Shown here: piece after piece, positions 35,126 to 50,067 of the stretch | How positions within the stretch are numbered: position 1 is the first letter of the stretch | How the letters are laid out: each line of letters begins with the position of its first letter | Source of the DNA: Epiperipatus broadwayi | Lineage: Eukaryota; Onychophora; Udeonychophora; Euonychophora; Peripatidae | Reading direction: 5' to 3' | NCBI GenBank assembly: GCA_028023455.1 | Contig: JAQFVV010006736.1 | Coordinates: 182,501-246,500 of the forward strand | Length of the DNA stretch: 64,000 nt | The notes under the pieces: model-generated | Databases searched by the model: none | Seen by the model: the letters and a program-made list of their open reading frames with translations, nothing else | Told to the model about the DNA's origin: nothing | Position numbers and translations under genes: made by a program

Positions 35126-38100
35126 TTTTTATAAAACATAAACCTCTTAATCATTCGCTTTAAAAACTAAATAAAAACGGTGAAAAATCAGTATAAGACT
35201 ATACACCATTTAATACATTTTATGCATATATATATAGTGACCTTCTGAATGAACACAAGTAATTAAGCTGTGTTGCGACAGTAGTGAATAAGTGCATTGT
35301 ACTAAAAAAAAATGAAATAGCCTTAAAATTTTTAAATTTTTCTATTAATGGTTCAAAAACTTATATGTGGGCCAACTGTACATTTTGGTTAGCAATTTTT
35401 CAAGCATTTATTGTTATTATTATATTTTGATAGTGTTTAATGCAAGGAAGGGTGGTGGTGGATTATTACAGATAGTGTTGTTATAATAGTTAGATTGATG
35501 TGAATTTGTTTTATTTATTTATAAAATAGTGTTGGTGTTTGTTGAATGGTTTTCTGATTTATTATTCATTGAAACCCATCCCTTTTAATAATATTATAGT
35601 CAGTGAGATTTGTTTAACCCATAGCCTTATTAGTTATGTTTAGGTAGAATAGTTTAATATTCATGTAGCAGCGTAATGTGTGTGAATGTATCATTATCTC
35701 ATTTTATTTTCATATTTTAATTACAATAAACAATATTACACTTACAATAAAACATTTAAATTACAGTAATTATTTTTAATAATTTTACAAAAATATATTT
35801 TCTTTAGTGATTAATGGATATTAGAATTAGTAAATTATTTGACCAATTTAAATAATATTATAAACCATTTTATTTAATAGCTAATTAATATTCATTTGTT
35901 TTAAGTTTGTAAAAAGTTATTTTTTTGTTTTATTTGACTTGATTTAATTGTGAAGGTCAAAATATTTTTTTTTAAGAAAAGATTTTTTGAATATTAATTA
36001 ATTGATCAAGTGCAAAAAAACATGGGAGTTGAGCTTCGGATGATCAGGTGACCTTTTTGATTGGTGGGGGAGATTTTTTTTTTAACTGATAGCTGTTAAT
36101 AAAAAAAAGAGATTATCTTTTGTAATTTCAACAAGTGTACTTTTTCATTTTCTGCTGCTATCGATTGTATCTCTCTTCCAAAATGGTTTAAAGTGAAACT
36201 CTAAAACAGCCTTTCATAAAGCTTGTTATAAGAACTTCAGACATTTAAAGCTTTATAGGAGAATGGCTGAATAAAATATAAGGAAGGTATCAATCTCATT
36301 TCTTTTGTCTAATTAAAACATTTAAATTAACACTTTCATTTTGTTTAAAGATGTGCTTCTGTACTGTTAAACTTATGTTATCTCATTTACTCTTATTTAT
36401 CTCTGTTAAAAAGAATACTAAAATGCATGAACTTTATAATTTCTTGACTACAATATGTGAACTTTAAAATGTTTTATTATGGAAGCCCATGCAGACTTTT
36501 TTAACAAAATTTATCTTGATAAGCTTTCTGTTTAACTTATATTTTACGTATACAAAAGTGAAGTTAAAATTTAAAAGGATGCGTGTACTTTATTATGCGT
36601 TTGATGTTTAATAATTATTACGGAATGCTAACTTTATATCTTGTTTATGTTTATAAATTAATATATGTGTTTTATAAAGAAATACAGATATGACTTACTC
36701 AGAATAATTAATTGCTACTACTTACCAAATATAGATGGCTAAATCGAATAGAAGGACTTTAATATTATATATTTTTGTTCTCTTCAATATATGGATATAT
36801 TAAGAAAAAAAATGTGTTAATGTTTAAGGAAATACAAATTTCATATGGACAATTATCAGCAACTTATTAAAGTTAATAATGCAAATGCCAATCTATAAAT
36901 GATGAAAGTGAATATTTTCTGCAGAAAAATATGTTAAGTTATCATTGAATTAAATACCCCTAGATGTGCTTAAAAATAAATAACAGAGTTTACCAATTAA
37001 TAGCTGAAATTGTCTTTCCAAGTATTTATTACTATAAATATTTATTGTTGTATGTGATATATAAGTAAACTCTATTAGCTTTTGGCTAAAGAACATTGGG
37101 ATTTACTAAATTAATTGTGAATTATAACTGTTTCATCCTATAAGAATTTATTTTATGTTTCATATTCGTATTAAACATGCACTCATTTTGGGATTCATCT
37201 CCGTATCATTCAGTAAGCTTGAAAAGGAACTTTGCAAGTGAATATATTTTTTTCTCAAGTTTAAAAGAAGAATGACTTTTATTTTTTTTTTATTTATTGT
37301 TAATGGTACATATATCATAGATAGTTAGACAGATTTAGTGTTATATGTATTTAATATTATATGTTTATTTATTTAATTTGTGAACTTCTAGAACTTCTGG
37401 GAATAGCATATCCACAAATGATGGGTAGGCTGGTAAAATTAATATTGTTTAAATATAATTTATTTTATTTGAAAATGAAACATATATATTTTTGGGTATA
37501 TTGTTAAAGATAATGATTTAATTTTATATATCTCTCTTTTATCTTGAAGTGAGAATTAATTTCAAGAGTAGCTAGAGAATAAAAAAAAAAAATATTGTGT
37601 TAGAGGTAATAAAACCTCATTTATTAGATTATCGCTATTTAAAGTATAAAACCTCGTTCATAATAATTATTATTATTTAAATTTGAAACAATTGAATGTC
37701 TAATTTAAGCTAAAAGCTTATATTTTAATATGTTATTTTTCTGTTGTAACTTTCGCATATTACATAACTTAGAATTGTTTTTCATACTCTTATTTATGCA
37801 TGTGTGTGTCTATTTTGTGCAATTATTATATTTACTTGGTAAACATTCAATTTTGTAACTATTTCTCAATATAAATTTCGGATGTTGTCATATTCTAAAG
37901 AATTGAAGGGATGATTGGTTTATCTGTGTGTATTTATCTGCCAGCGTATAATGCTAGATATGTAGAAGAGCTGTGAGAAAGAAAATTATTCTTGATACGT
38001 TCTATGTTTGTAGGGATGAAAGATTTTTTCCCTTAGTATATTTTTAAGTATTTTGCCATGAGTAGAGCCTATTTTAGATTGTATAAGTACATATTATGAA

Positions 38101-39870
38101 ATGATATTTATGAAATCAAGTGACATTTTCCCATTGTTTGTTTGGTGATGAGAAAAATTCCACTAATAGTGTATTTCAGGTTTAAATAAGTTATTGTTGA
38201 TGTATTAGTTAAAGAGTTTATTCGCTCCTCATGTGCTGGGTTCCTCTTGAACGTCTAGTTTGTATTATCATAAAAATATAGCTCTGTGTAATTCAGTCAT
38301 GGTCAGATAAATAGTTGATTTAAATTCTTTATTGAATATTAGAATAGATATAGTGTTCTATTTGTTGTTTGGTCTATGACATTGTCCGAAATTAAATAAT
38401 TATTTAATAATTCCTGAATAAATTGATAATGTGTAGAAACGATTGTTTTCTTTTATTATTGTATGTGATGTAAAACTCATGCGTAATGTGAATAATATCG
38501 CGGATATAAAGGTATAATATTGCTAAGTTTATATATCTGAAAATAAACATTATACAGTATATCATATTAAATTTGCCATAAGTTAGAAATCTTCAAATCA
38601 TTGGAATGATTAGTATTTGTTTCTATTTTTATTTTTGATGCCTGAAATTGTAGGTATGTAAAGTGATTATTTAATTAAGATTATTTAAAGCTACTCTCTT
38701 GATAGCCAAGTGTATTAATGTGCTTTATCCCAACAATTGATAGTACATCCTCTCAAAAATGTATATTGTGCCTAATAATATAATGTATTATTTATTCAGT
38801 GTTGTATTTTGCTAAAACATATTTAGATAGCCTGGATATTCAAAGTCAGAGTATTAAGGTATAATTTGTTTGCTAATTTACGTTTATAAATATATCAATA
38901 GTAAATTATGTAATATGTAATGGGGATAATCCTAAACTTCAAGTAATGGATTTGTTTGTAAATTAAGATAAAAGCCTTATTCTGAACTAATTACAATTAA
39001 CTAAATCTTAAGTGTAAATAAATGCTTTGTTTATTATTCAAAACTGTGTCTTGAGTTGTTCTTATATGCATTCAAATTCTGGTTTCCACATCTCCACATT
39101 TCATAAATCTATTACAAAATTAAGTATATTATTTTATGGTTTTGATATTAAATATGCTAAGGTCTGATAATATTGTTTTCTAGATCCAAACTTTACATGA
39201 AATATTTTGCCACTTGATAAACTTATAAAAGTGTTGCCTAGTTGGTGTATTATTTAGATAGTGATGTGAAATTAAAAGATACTTATTTCTTTCATTATCT
39301 AATTGCTAGCCCAGTAAACATTATTCAATTTATTTCATTATATCATATTATAATTTAGAGTTATAAATTACTGGCTAATATAGTTCTTTAGTCTCACTGT
39401 GTTATAGATTCCCTGAGATCTGATTTTATATTCCTAGATCAATATTAATTCAGCTATTTAGATTAGGATGTGCTGAACAATAGAGTTATTTAGTGTTATG
39501 CTTTTCTATTCTGTCAAAATTGTATTGAGCTATTATAGAGTGTAACTGGATGATGAAAGAGATCAAATTGAAATTATATTTTGTTAGATGAAATAAATAA
39601 AACTCTGCTAGCCTGTATCATTTGGTTAATTAATAAATAAGGTTTATATTTTATTTGATAGCTTATAGTATTTCTTCCTTCATTTATTTATATTCTCTAT
39701 ATGTTATGAACTTTCTGTAACCTCCCACTGAGTGAAGCTGTAAGATAAACATAAGTAAAAGAGTCTCAGCATTAATTATGAATCAGATAAAATGATAAAT
39801 CATTCTATTCATTAATAGAACTGGCACCCTGGGCATTTGCTCATATAATGTATATGAGTGGTGATGTGTG
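35126..39870. other. Long AT-rich stretch without recognised gene
   Basis: Nearly 4.7 kb in which I found no open frame, exon with good splice sites, repeat boundary or RNA gene. It is the largest plain region of the window. Confidence 0.5.
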
Positions 39871-39878
39871 AGTGGGTT

Positions 39879-39920
<42 letters not shown>

Positions 39921-39923
<3 letters not shown>

Positions 39924-42900
39924 CCCTTTTCTATAGGTCAGAATCAGCTCATTACAGTAAATTACTAAAAATTTTAAATTTATTGTATTGATAATATCTT
40001 AATAGTACAATTTAAAGCTAAATAAAAATATATAATGTTTAAAATTATGATAAATAATTTCAAAACAGTTAAGTAAAGCTAAAAATATTAATTACATATG
40101 GTTGGAAAAGCTGGCCACAATAAATAATGCAGTTATAAATGTTTAAAGTATGTTTAAATGTTAAATTTTAATAGTTTAAAACTTATAGTTAAATAAATGC
40201 TATATTTAAAATTATAAAGTATATTCAATAATTATAATTAATATCATATATTCTAAAAGTAAGTTTTATGGTAGGAAAAGTTATATTTAATTCTATATTT
40301 TCCAAATTATTATTCCAAATTTTATATATTGTATTATTTATTTAATATAATAAGTGTTGCAATTTATTATTTATTTTCAAACAGAAAATCAGATATAATC
40401 TGTCTGAGTTGTAAATCATGTGACTGCATAATATAGGTATTCACACATGCTTATTAGTATTTGTATTAATAAAGTTCAAAATATTTAAAAAATTGCATTA
40501 TAGAATTGAATATATTTATTTGCCTATCACAAAAGCAAATATTAAATCAGTTGGTATAAAATGTTTTAAATAGTATTATAAGATGAAAGCAGTCAATAAA
40601 AGCTAAATATTTTGTTTTAAAATAAAATAGATAAATTAAATATAAAAGATGGGATAAATTTATTAAATATTGTTTTTAAAAGTCATTTTAAATGTTTAAG
40701 TAATTTTATAAAGTATAATAATTGATTTAAGATTGATATTTTTAAATAATATTTTAAAATTATAATAAGTCATATTTTATTTTTTAAATTTAATTGTGTA
40801 AGACTGTAATAATATGTAAATTTGGTATCAAATGAAAAGTAAGAATCAACCAATAGGGTGAGGTGTTTCATAGGGTATAAATACTGTTGCATGGTTGATT
40901 TTGGGTCAATAGTGATCGATGTGATAGTAATTTTTAAAAATTTTATTTTAGTCAATTTTTAGTGCTCTCATATAATTTATTTGCAAACTAATAGAATATT
41001 TAATTTAAAGTATTTGCAAAGAGAGCATAGTATAAAATATATTTTAATAACTTTATTTAAAAATATGCATTGCTAATTTAAAGTTCCCTTTTACCAGGAT
41101 TATTCGTCAAACTTAATATAACTTCGCAGTAAAAAATATGGATATGCCAATAAGTAAAATGTATTTAATGAAGAATATTTTAAAAATAAGTATAATAATT
41201 GTTAATGCAATATTAATGATATTAATCAAGAGAACTATTCTTGTAAGCACAGAATTATTTTGGACATTGTACAGAAAGCTTAACAGAAAAGCTACTTGCA
41301 GATTAAAAGTGAACCACACATTTTTATAATAGCGAGATAGTCTTGTTAAAGACCAACAAGTAATAAAACAAGTTTTATAATAATTTTAAGGAAATATAAT
41401 GCTATAAAGATAAATGTTTTATCCTTTTGAAGGAAAACATTATAAATATTTTCAAGAAAAACTATCATAAGTAAAAAACTAAAGGAAAGTATTTTTTTAG
41501 AAAAACGTACATAATAAAACCTATGTTATATAGGGTTATACACATTTGTTCGTAAAAATTATTTAAAAATGGATAATTTAAACAAAAATGGAAACAGCTT
41601 TAATTGGATAATAAACAATAAATTATCTTGAAGAGTAAACCTATAAAAATGGGTTATAAACCAGCCATTACTGAACTTATGGAGATGGAAATATTTTAAA
41701 TATTGCACAAAAGTTTTATCTGGATTACCCATAGTTAAGCCAGTGGGACATGATGCATCACCAAGCCAATACAGGATTATATGGATAGAAGTTTCAAGTT
41801 ATTATTTTTCAACATTATGATTTTATTATTATTTTAATAATCATTGTTCTGGAAAATAGAAACTATAAACTATTATTCTATGAACTTTTCCAGAACAGAT
41901 TAATGATTATTTTCATTACTTTTCCAAGATTTTTAAGACATTTTTTTTTATTATTCATTTTGAAACTTCGCTCATCATACAGGAAGGATTTACAATGCAT
42001 GTGCCAAGATCGAATGGTTATTTGTTGTCAAGCTAGAGAAACTTAGCAATGGGGGAGGTTTTTTTAAAATTGCTCTTAGGAGAACTTTTTTTTTTTAAAA
42101 AAAACAACTCTTTAGAAAAATAAAAACATTTGAACTTTATAAAGAACATTCGTCTCAGCTGAAGATTTACATAATTATGGTTTTGACTTATTTGTTAATT
42201 TTTTAAAAGTATAATATTATTTTAATTAGAAGAGTAAGGAACATTAATATTAATTTAGTATTAATGATATTATAATATTATAGTAAAATAATTTGATATT
42301 TTAAATAAGTTAACATTTTTAAAGTGTGGAAGTATGGATGTATTTAATATATGCAATGTTTATTTTAATTAATGGACATGAAGACATCATAAGTGATGAC
42401 AAGTTGATATCACTTAGGTAATAGTTATGAATATTGATATATTTTATGATGAATTTTTTTGTGTTTATTTTTTTCAGATTGCCAATGAATTATAATGCAT
42501 GGAAGTATGAATGTTAAATTCTATGTAAGTACATTTGTACAACACATTTAAATTATGAGATTAGGATTTATTTCTAGGAGCATGCATGCTTTAATTTTTG
42601 TATTAGTAATATAATACAATATGATGATGAATAGTTATATGATTCTTTTAAAAACTTTAATATTATTGGATATTCAAAGTATCTATATGACTAGTTTGTA
42701 TGTGTTTTAAGAATATGGAATAGGAAAGTAAAGCAGACTTTTGTTGTAGATTAGAGAGATCATTCTAATTGCAATTGAATTTTGTTTATTATTTTGAATA
42801 TGTGAGTTAGTCATTTGTCAGTGTAAGATTTGATAAATCTATTAGGAAATGATGATAGAATAGTGACTTGGGAGTAATCTGGAGAACATGAAACCAAGAG

Positions 42901-43186
42901 ATGATATCAATGTAGGATGTATTAGGGGAATAAGAGTAGTATTTTTGTAATCTTATTAAGTATACAATGCCCTGTAGTTGTATATTTATTTGTGGGCAGT
43001 GTCTATTTTCTTTAAGTATTGATGTTTCAATAAAGCTGAAGGAATAGCTTTGACATAATTGTTAGTAGTGGTGGTCTTTAGACAGAATATGTCATGCCTC
43101 TATTTTTTATAGATACACTGTGTCATGGTATTTTTATTCAATATGTAATATGAGTTAGACTCTAGTTTTTCTTCCCTAGGCCTACA
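39921..43186 (+). repeat. Long repeat LR, copy 1, with promoter-like and poly(A) signals
   Basis: This copy matches 60949-64000 in the same orientation over its whole length. It begins at GTGCCCTTTTCTATAGGTCA just after a (TA)n tract, as does copy 2. Conserved between copies: CCAAT (40850), TATAAATA (40876), a segment with AGAGAACTATTCTTG and GGACATTGTACAGA (41229-41276), a pyrimidine-rich acceptor ending at 42477, and AATAAAGCTGAAGGAATAGC (43029). Short open frames within it (40770-41329) are not conserved as protein. It could be a duplicated noncoding transcription unit or a very long LTR. No primer-binding site was found. Confidence 0.7.
40850..40883 (+). promoter_or_regulatory. CCAAT and TATA boxes of long repeat copy 1
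   Basis: CCAAT at 40850-40854 and TATAAATA at 40876-40883, 26 bases apart. Copy 2 keeps both with a 27-base spacing although flanking bases differ. Confidence 0.55.
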
Positions 43187-44490
43187 CATCTATTCACTAT
43201 CTGGATTTCCAAAGTAACTACATCACACAGTATTGAATATTTTGTAAAGAAATAATAAATAATTTAGAGTTTAAGATATGCCATTGTATGAATAAGATAA
43301 GTTCATTTACTTGTAAGAAAGAGTAGAGTTTGTGCAAGATGGAAATTGAAATCCAATGGACCCAAAATAATAAAGAATCATAAAATATGTTCTAAATTTA
43401 TTTTTGGGAATAAAATAAATTTTAGGAATAAAATAAATAAAGCAAAGTTGCTCTTTGAAATGTTAAATAACCTTTAAATATTTTATTTCATTTTTATGAG
43501 TATTGCATATTTTTAAAATATAATGTTATAAAGCAAAACGATATAAGCAATAAAAATAGGTACAATTTTGTATTTATTTAAATAATAAGGAATACATCAA
43601 TGATTACAGCTATTTAGTATTAGAGTAATGTTAAATAGGATATACTGTATTTAATAATCATAATATATTGAACAATGATGTCAACATAATCTAGTAATAA
43701 ATTAACAGTAGATATTTTATATAGTATTTTTCAACATTGCAAAACAAAATTGTTTAGTAAAAAGATCCATGCTCAACATTATTATTTTTTGTGTTTTCTG
43801 TACTATGTTTCAATGGATGTTTTAAAAGGAAGCATAGTTAAATAATATTTAAAAATATGATATGTTAAAATAAGTATAAAGAAATGTAATTTCATCATAA
43901 AAATTGATCACAAAGAGATAAATAAAATTGTATTTTATTATTATTATTATTTTAAGTCAGAGTGAAGACTTAAATAGATTCTCTATTGTTTTTAATAACT
44001 ATAATTAATAAGAAATGTATAACGGTGCAAATTTAGGATGTCAAATGTAAATATTGTAAATAAATTGTTAATTTTATTTTATTGTTATAATAAAACTTTG
44101 TTAAATTTGTTTTTGTTTTTTTAAATTTGTGTGTTCAACTATTTTCTTTTCCATTGCAATGCATGATATACACAGAATGATTGAATCAAACATATTTTTG
44201 CACAATAAATAAAGTATTAATTTTAAGAATTCTAATATTTTCTTGGAATTTATTTATTTAAGTAATCACATTTTTACATTGTCTTATGGTCATAAATTGG
44301 TTATTATAATAGTACATCAAAGTATATGCTATCCGTTGCCACACATATATTTTTCAGATTATAAAATGCTACCACATATTTATTATGCTATTATATGAAG
44401 ATAAAAGATTATATTATAGTATTTTATTATGGTAATAAAAATTATAGTGAAGAGAAAAAGATGTATAAAATTAGTCCATCCAATGAAGAA
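43187..44490. other. AT-rich spacer before the LINE
   Basis: No gene or repeat recognised. Confidence 0.5.
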
Positions 44491-44712
<222 letters not shown>

Positions 44713-47210
44713 TCTAGCTCAGTTTCATCTGTTTGCAAAGTCTGTTCTATTGTTATATTGGATCCTATTAACTGTATCAATTGTTATGGTCAATGTCAGG
44801 GGAAGTTTCATACCTCTTATCTTAGATTAAGTAAAGTTGATGCTGATATTTTTCATACGATTGGTTCTGGCTTCTATAAATGTATAGAGTGTAATAATAT
44901 GTCTAAGGTATTTTTGACAGATAATATTGCTGATAATCCTGTTTTAGATGATGAGTTTGAGATAGTTAAGTCAACTAATTATATGGATAGTAAAATTGAT
45001 GGAGATAATTGTGTTACAAATTCTATTGTAAATGAATTTGATAAAAATAAAGATTTTTTGTCCTTACAGTATCTTTCTAAGGTAGATGTTGACTTATCTT
45101 TTAATAATGGGAATAATTATGTTGCAAACTCTACTGTAAATGAATTTGACAAAAATAAAATCAATAATGGAAATAATAATGTTGGAAACTCTCCTGTAAA
45201 TGAATGTGATGAATATAAAACTGTTTTATTCTTAGATGATCTTTCTAATGTTGAGGCTGATAATATTGACTTACTTCCTAATAATATTGACTTATTTCCC
45301 AAGATTGGAAAAAATAGTGTTGGTAAGTTGCTATAAATGAGTTTGACAATAATAAAGCTGTTTCATCCTTATCTTTCTAATGTAGATGTTGATATGGATT
45401 TATCCACTAATAATATTGACTTATTTCCTAAGATTGGAAATAATAATATTGGAAACTTTGCATTTAATAAATTTGACTCTGCTAATAATTTGAAGAATAT
45501 AGATAGTTTAATTGACAGTGCTATTTATGATTCTAGCAATTTTTCTTTTGAAATGATTTTATCTCTTCCTATTTCTTTTATATATAATTTAATAATTGAA
45601 ATGTCTCATCACTGTAGGAATTCTTCAGTGATCAAAGATAAACTTATTAATACTAATGACTATTGGTATTCAATGCATGGTATTATCTTCTGAATATTCT
45701 GATCAAATTTTTAGTTCTATTCCTGGAAATTATTCCTCTGCTATTGAAGGTGGTAGTAACATTGTATGTTTATCTTCATCCAATTGCCTTGAAGATCTTG
45801 GTAAAAATGTTAATACTAATGATATTGGCACTCAAGGCATTTTGTCATCTGAATATTCTGATCAAATTTTTAGTTCTATTCCTGGAGATTATTCCTCTGC
45901 TATTGAAGGTGGTAACATTGTATGTTCATCTTCATCCAATTGCCTTGAAGATCTTGGTAAAAATGTTAATGCTAATGATATTGGCACTCAATGCAAATAT
46001 CCTGATCAAATTTTTAGTTCTTCCATTGCTAGGAATCATTCTTCTGCTATTGAAGATTGTAGCATTGTATGTTGATCTTCAGCCTATTGCCCTGAAGATC
46101 TTGGTGAAAATATCAAATTGGATGATTGTGTTCCTGAAGTTAATTTAGTTAGTGATGAAATTAATTATAATAATAATAATAATGTATTTAGGAATTTGCC
46201 TCATTCCAAATTTAAAAGTAGATGTTTTTATAACTCATCTTGGCTTGAGGTAAATTCCATTAATGATTGATTTTCTGATTCTGGTTTTTTTTATCATGGT
46301 AAATTTAAATCACACATTTTTTTTTTTTATGGGGAAAAGAGATAACGGAGGTTTTCCTGTTACTCTATCTTCTTTAAAGTCTGTGAATTCTAAAATACTA
46401 AATTATCCGGCTGCAGATCCTAAACTCATTCCAGCTCATAATTTACAGAGTGCTTCTTTTATGGACAAAAGATATAATGGAGGTATTCCTGTTAATTTAT
46501 CTTCTCTAAAGTCTATTAGTCATAAAATTCTTAATTATCCTGATACTGCTCCCAAATTTATTCCAGCTTATAGATCACATTCACTTAACTTTCATTCAAA
46601 TAGTAACTATCAGATAAATCATTCTGATACTCCTCTTTATCTTCTAGTAAAAATGACTTTTTAAGAACCAAAAAAAATTAATATTTCTGATGGATTTAAT
46701 AAATCTAATTTTGCTAATGTTTATTCTAAGACTGTTAGACATAAAATTCTTAATTATCCAGATAATGTTCCCAAATTCATTCCAGCTTATAGATCACATT
46801 CACTTGACTTTCATTCAAATAGCAACTATCGGTTAAATCATTCTGGATACTCCTCTTTATCTTCTAATAAAAATGACTTTTCAAGAACTAAAAATATTAA
46901 TATATCTGATGGATTTAATAAATCTAATTTTGCTAATGTTTATTCTAATACTAATATAACTTATAATAGATATTTTCTTTCTAATATGCCAGTAGATCTC
47001 AATTCAAAAGATATTACAGTATTTCTTGAAAATAATTTACAAACTAGTATTGTTTGTCATAAAATTGATATGAATAATTCTAAGTCTTCTTATTTTTATA
47101 TTTCTGTTTCTGCACATAAACATAATGATATAATATCCCCTAATTTATGGCCTTGCGATGCTTCTATTTCTTTTTTTTATGGATCTCTGGCCAGTTCTCT
47201 AAGGTTTTAA
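44713..47210 (+). pseudogene. LINE ORF1 with PHD-like zinc finger and internal repeats
   Basis: The frame enters from the microsatellite and gives a finger at 44734-44892: CKVC, then CINCYGQCQGKFH, then FYKCIEC after about 27 residues. This is the C4-H-x-C2 layout of a PHD finger with Tyr where the sixth ligand (Cys) is expected. Then come Asn/Asp-rich repeats (NEFDKNK, NNIDLFPKIG). After a frameshift near 45330 there are three copies of a unit of about 53 residues (SEYSDQIFSSIPG...NCLEDLGKN; 45690-46070), and further repeats with HKILNYPD and KFIPAYRSHS (46400-46880). The end, SPNLWPCDASISFFYG, resembles the closing block of many LINE ORF1 proteins. CR1-like ORF1 proteins with PHD domains are known and likely bind the RNA. 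At least four frameshifts or stops break it. Confidence 0.7.
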
Positions 47211-47309
47211 GAGAATTTATTTTGTTTTATTATCTATTTTATTTTTATTTTTTCTTTATCTCTTTCTTTTTCTCTTTTTGTTTTTATTTGTGTTGTTTCC
47301 ATTATCTTT

Positions 47310-50067
47310 GTGGGTAACATGGCAGGTCTTTCTTGTTTTTACATGAATGTCAGAGGTATGAGGACTAAATGTGTTCAAATTAAACAATTTTTTGAAACAG
47401 AACATTTTGATCTTATTTTACTTACAGAAACTTGGTTAAATCAACAATTTCCTGATTGTTCTTTTCTTGATGATAGATTCAGTATTTTGTGAACTGACAG
47501 ATCTATGGATAATATTTCTCGAGGTGGTGGTACTCTGATTGCTCTTCATAAAGATGTTTTTTATAAAGAACTTTATTTTTCTTCTTCTTTTTGTGAATCT
47601 ACATGGTGTGAAATTACTTTAAATCACAATTTTAAATTTATTTTAGGTAATGTTTACCTCAAACCCACTTTGTCGTTGTTGGAGTTTGATTATTTTTTGA
47701 CATCTCTTGAAGATTTTCTGATTGGCTATGATAATATTATTATTACTGGTGATTTAAATATTCCGGATTTATATCAGGGTAGAATTGCTACACACTTTTT
47801 CGTTTTGTCTTCTAAGGCTTCTAGAATGTTAAAGTTCTGTAAATTTTTAGGACTTAAGCAATATAATCCATTTGTTAATTCCTATCATTGTACTTTGGAT
47901 TATATTTTATGTAATTCAACAGTAGTTAGTATTTTTCAAGTTGTTTCTGTTAATTTTCCTATTGATGCTCATCATCCATCTTTTGAGTTTTATATTAACG
48001 TTTGTCACTCAAAGATTAATTTTTCTAATATTTCAAGAAAGGATTATGGGAAGAGTAATTATGTTGATTTTTGTAGTAACTTTTCTAAGGTTAATTGGAA
48101 TTTTTTGTATTCTTTTAATGATGTAAATCATTGCTTGGATGGGTTTTTAAAGATTCTTAATAGTTTTATTGATTTGTATATTCCCAATAAGCGGCTGTTT
48201 TATAAGGGTTTTCCTCTTTGGTTTTCATGCGATCTTATTAAAATTATTAAAAGGAAGTTTTATCATCGTAGACTTTATTTTAAAACACTGAATATCTTTT
48301 TTTATAATAATTTTGTTAATTTCAGAAGACTGGTGAAGCATGTTTATAAAAGAGATTTGCAGAATTATATTAGAAAAATTGAGGTTAATATTTCTTTTAA
48401 CCCTATAGAATTTTGGGATTTCATTAATAAGTCTGGTTTGGTTAAGAAAAGGGTTCAAGCTACTCATGGTTTCACTTTAAGTGCAAATGACTTTTCAAAC
48501 ATTTTGCTGATGTATATTCATCACATGATACAATATCTTCAAATATTGCATTATTTTGTAATTCTTCAACTGTTCATTGTATGATTGACCATATTTCTAA
48601 GGATGATGTTGTTATGGCTATTAAGCGATTTAAAATTCATTCTAGTTTGGGAAATGATAATATCCCTTAATTTATTTACAAAAGGCTAGCTGAATTTATT
48701 GCAGTACCTCTTGCATTTATTTTTAATTTATCACTGAACTCTTGTGTTTTTCCTAATGTGCTTAAGCGTGCCAAAATGATCCCAATTTTTAAGAATGGAT
48801 CACATGATTGTATTAATAACTATAGACCTATTTCTGTTTTACATACTATTGCTAGAATTTTTGAGAGGTGTGTTTATAATAAAATTATTTTAGATGTTAG
48901 TAAACTTATTTCTTCTTTACAGCATGCTTTTATACCCAATAGATCTGTAGAAACTAATTTGTTAACAATTTATGATCATATAGCTCATGCAATTGAAGAC
49001 CAGCAGAGACTTGATGTTGTTTATTTTGATTTATCAAGAGCTTTTGATAAAGTAGACCACAGTATTCTTCTTTGCAAATTATATCAAATGGGTTTTCTAC
49101 TAAGCTTGTTTATTGGTTTCAATCCTTTCTTCATGGTTGTACTGCATACATTAAATTTAATAATATGATTTCATCTAATTTTAAATGTAATTTGGGGGTT
49201 CCTCAGGGTAGTATTTTAGCACCTATGCTTTTTAACATTTATATGAATGACCTTAAGGATTGCTTAAAATTTTTTTATCTTTTGTGCTATGCAGATGACT
49301 GTAAAATCTTTAGAAGAATCACATCTGTGTTTGATTGCACTCTTCTTCAAAATGATATAGGTAATTTTAGTGCTTGGTGTGATCTAAATAATCTGACTGT
49401 TAATTTCAATAAATGTTCCTTAGTCTCGTATTCTAAAAAATCTGAAGTTTTGCATTTTTCTTATTTTATTAATTCTCACAAAATTATTTCTGTTGAATCC
49501 CAAAAAGATTTGGGAGTTATATTTTCTAGTAATGGATCCTTTCTTCCTCATTTGGAAATGATTATTGGTAAGGCTTTAAAAATTATAGGTACTATTCTAA
49601 AACTTGGTTATCATTTCAGTGGTGATACAAAATTTAAATTATTTTTATCATTGGTTCTTCCCATCATTGAATATTGTTCAGACATTTGGAATCCTAGCTC
49701 TAAACAGGGACGTAATTTATTACAATCAGTGTATAATAAGTTTTCTAAATATGTTTCTTTGGGAAATAAAATTGTTGTTCATCTTTCTTCTAGAAGACAA
49801 TATAGAGATATTAAATATCTTTATAAACTTGTTAATAAAATAGTTCTTTTATCTAATACAATTTCTACTGTTATAATTAGATCTCATGTGCGTGATACTC
49901 GGTCTGCTTCTGTTTGTTACATTAAAACTTGTCATTCCTATGTTCTTAGATTTTCTCCTTTGTTTAGGCTACCATCTTTATATAATCAGATTTGTAGCAA
50001 TATTAATTACTTCAATTTAGATTATAATCAATTTTGTTATGTTATTAAATTTAAATGTCAGATTTGA
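47310..50067 (+). pseudogene. LINE ORF2: AP endonuclease and reverse transcriptase
   Basis: It starts at MGNMAGLSCFYMNVRGMRTK, 100 bp after ORF1. The endonuclease shows NVRGMRTK, LILLTETWLN, RGGGTLIALH, LGNVYLKP and ITGDLNIPD, the layout of apurinic-type LINE nucleases that nick target DNA; a TGA at 47490 interrupts it. The reverse transcriptase shows IPIFKNGS, NNYRPISVLHTIARIFER, QHAFIPNRSVETNL, YFDLSRAFDKVDH, LGVPQGSILAPMLFNIYMND and the catalytic YADD (49288-49299), then KDLGVIFSS and the C-terminal RDTRSASV region, ending at a stop at 50065. Breaks: frameshift near 48500, TAA at 48668, frameshift near 49085. Motif style fits the CR1/Jockey group; exact clade needs a tree. Confidence 0.88.
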
